The notes under the pieces: model-generated
What the model was told of the DNA's origin: nothing
Seen by the model: only the letters and a program-made list of their open reading frames with translations
Database searches by the model: none
Source of the DNA: Candidatus Uhrbacteria bacterium RIFCSPLOWO2_02_FULL_48_12
GTDB taxonomy: Bacteria > Patescibacteriota > Patescibacteriia > GWA2-46-9
Length of the DNA: 5,159 nucleotides
Reading direction: 5' to 3'
NCBI GenBank assembly: GCA_001791425.1
Contig: MGEP01000040.1
Coordinates: forward strand, 25,582 to 30,740
Program-made: the position numbers and the translations under genes
In this document: one piece after another, positions 5,094 through 5,159 of the stretch
How the letters are laid out: each line of letters begins with the position of its first letter
Position numbering within the stretch: position 1 is the stretch's first letter

Positions 5094-5159
5094 ATTATTG
5101 TCACCTCCTTTCTCAAGGGGATATCCCGCCATCATGCCTCCCATCATCCTACTCATCAT
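5094..5159 (-). other. Met-rich open frame upstream of and in frame with the SHOCT gene
   Basis: These 22 codons contain no stop and read into the SHOCT frame. The first twelve include MMSRMMGGMMAG, a Met/Gly pattern seen in copper-binding segments and in N-termini of some SHOCT proteins. The later codons (EKGGD) are what a Shine-Dalgarno site gives when translated. It may be the true N-terminus, part of a longer gene cut by the window edge, or an untranslated leader. The other two frames contain stops close to the edge, so an upstream gene could also end here. Confidence 0.35.
5101..5113 (-). promoter_or_regulatory. Near-perfect Shine-Dalgarno site of the SHOCT gene
   Basis: On the minus strand this reads AGAAAGGAGGTGA, complementary over 13 bases to the common bacterial 16S rRNA 3' tail (TCACCTCCTTTCT on the plus strand). 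Seven bases separate it from the ATG at 5093; a second ATG follows at once at 5090. It decides the start of the SHOCT gene and contrasts with the other genes in the window, which have weak or no such sites. Confidence 0.8.

Overview
The window looks like a small copper-handling and membrane-thiol gene cluster. The likely source is a Candidate Phyla Radiation (Patescibacteria, Parcubacteria-like) bacterium, although the sequence alone does not prove the taxon. The indications are a set of small membrane proteins, a fused HMA-DsbD/TauE-cupredoxin protein of a type I associate with these genomes, AT-rich leaders mostly without Shine-Dalgarno sites, and spacers filled with short degenerate repeats. 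TGA acts as an ordinary stop at the end of the ATPase, so the standard bacterial code fits. Every supported gene is on the minus strand, so transcription runs from position 5159 towards 1.

Layout in transcription order. (1) 5093-4851: a one-helix SHOCT-domain membrane protein with a near-perfect Shine-Dalgarno site. Its reading frame stays open, and Met-rich, to the window edge. (2) 4820-4554: an 88-aa two-helix membrane protein resembling the DUF5676 type. (3) 4488-2800: a 562-aa protein with two HMA-like domains (the first lacking CxxC), seven predicted membrane segments carrying a DsbD/CcdA-like cysteine pair, and a C-terminal cupredoxin-like domain. (4) 2724-2509: a 71-aa protein with an acidic N-terminus and one membrane helix. 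(5) 2399-162: a complete Cu(I)-exporting P1B-type ATPase of the CopA class with one HMA domain and a His-rich linker. (6) 92-1: the first 30 codons of a further membrane-anchored protein, cut by the window edge.

The ATPase is expected to pump Cu(I) out of the cytosol. The fusion protein could take metal or reducing equivalents on its cytosolic HMA domain, pass them across the membrane through its cysteine pair, and hand over to the extracytoplasmic cupredoxin domain. The 71-aa protein and the truncated gene share a gap-free 23-residue membrane-anchor motif, which suggests two related envelope proteins, one of them little more than an anchor. No copper-responsive regulator (CsoR, CopY or CueR) is visible.

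The 71-aa gene is bracketed by two related repeat blocks in the same orientation, and the stop codons of that gene and of its upstream neighbour lie in the same 12-bp repeat word. This is the least explained structure in the window. No stretch longer than 300 bases lacks a gene, and no RNA gene, CRISPR array, transposase or tRNA was seen.
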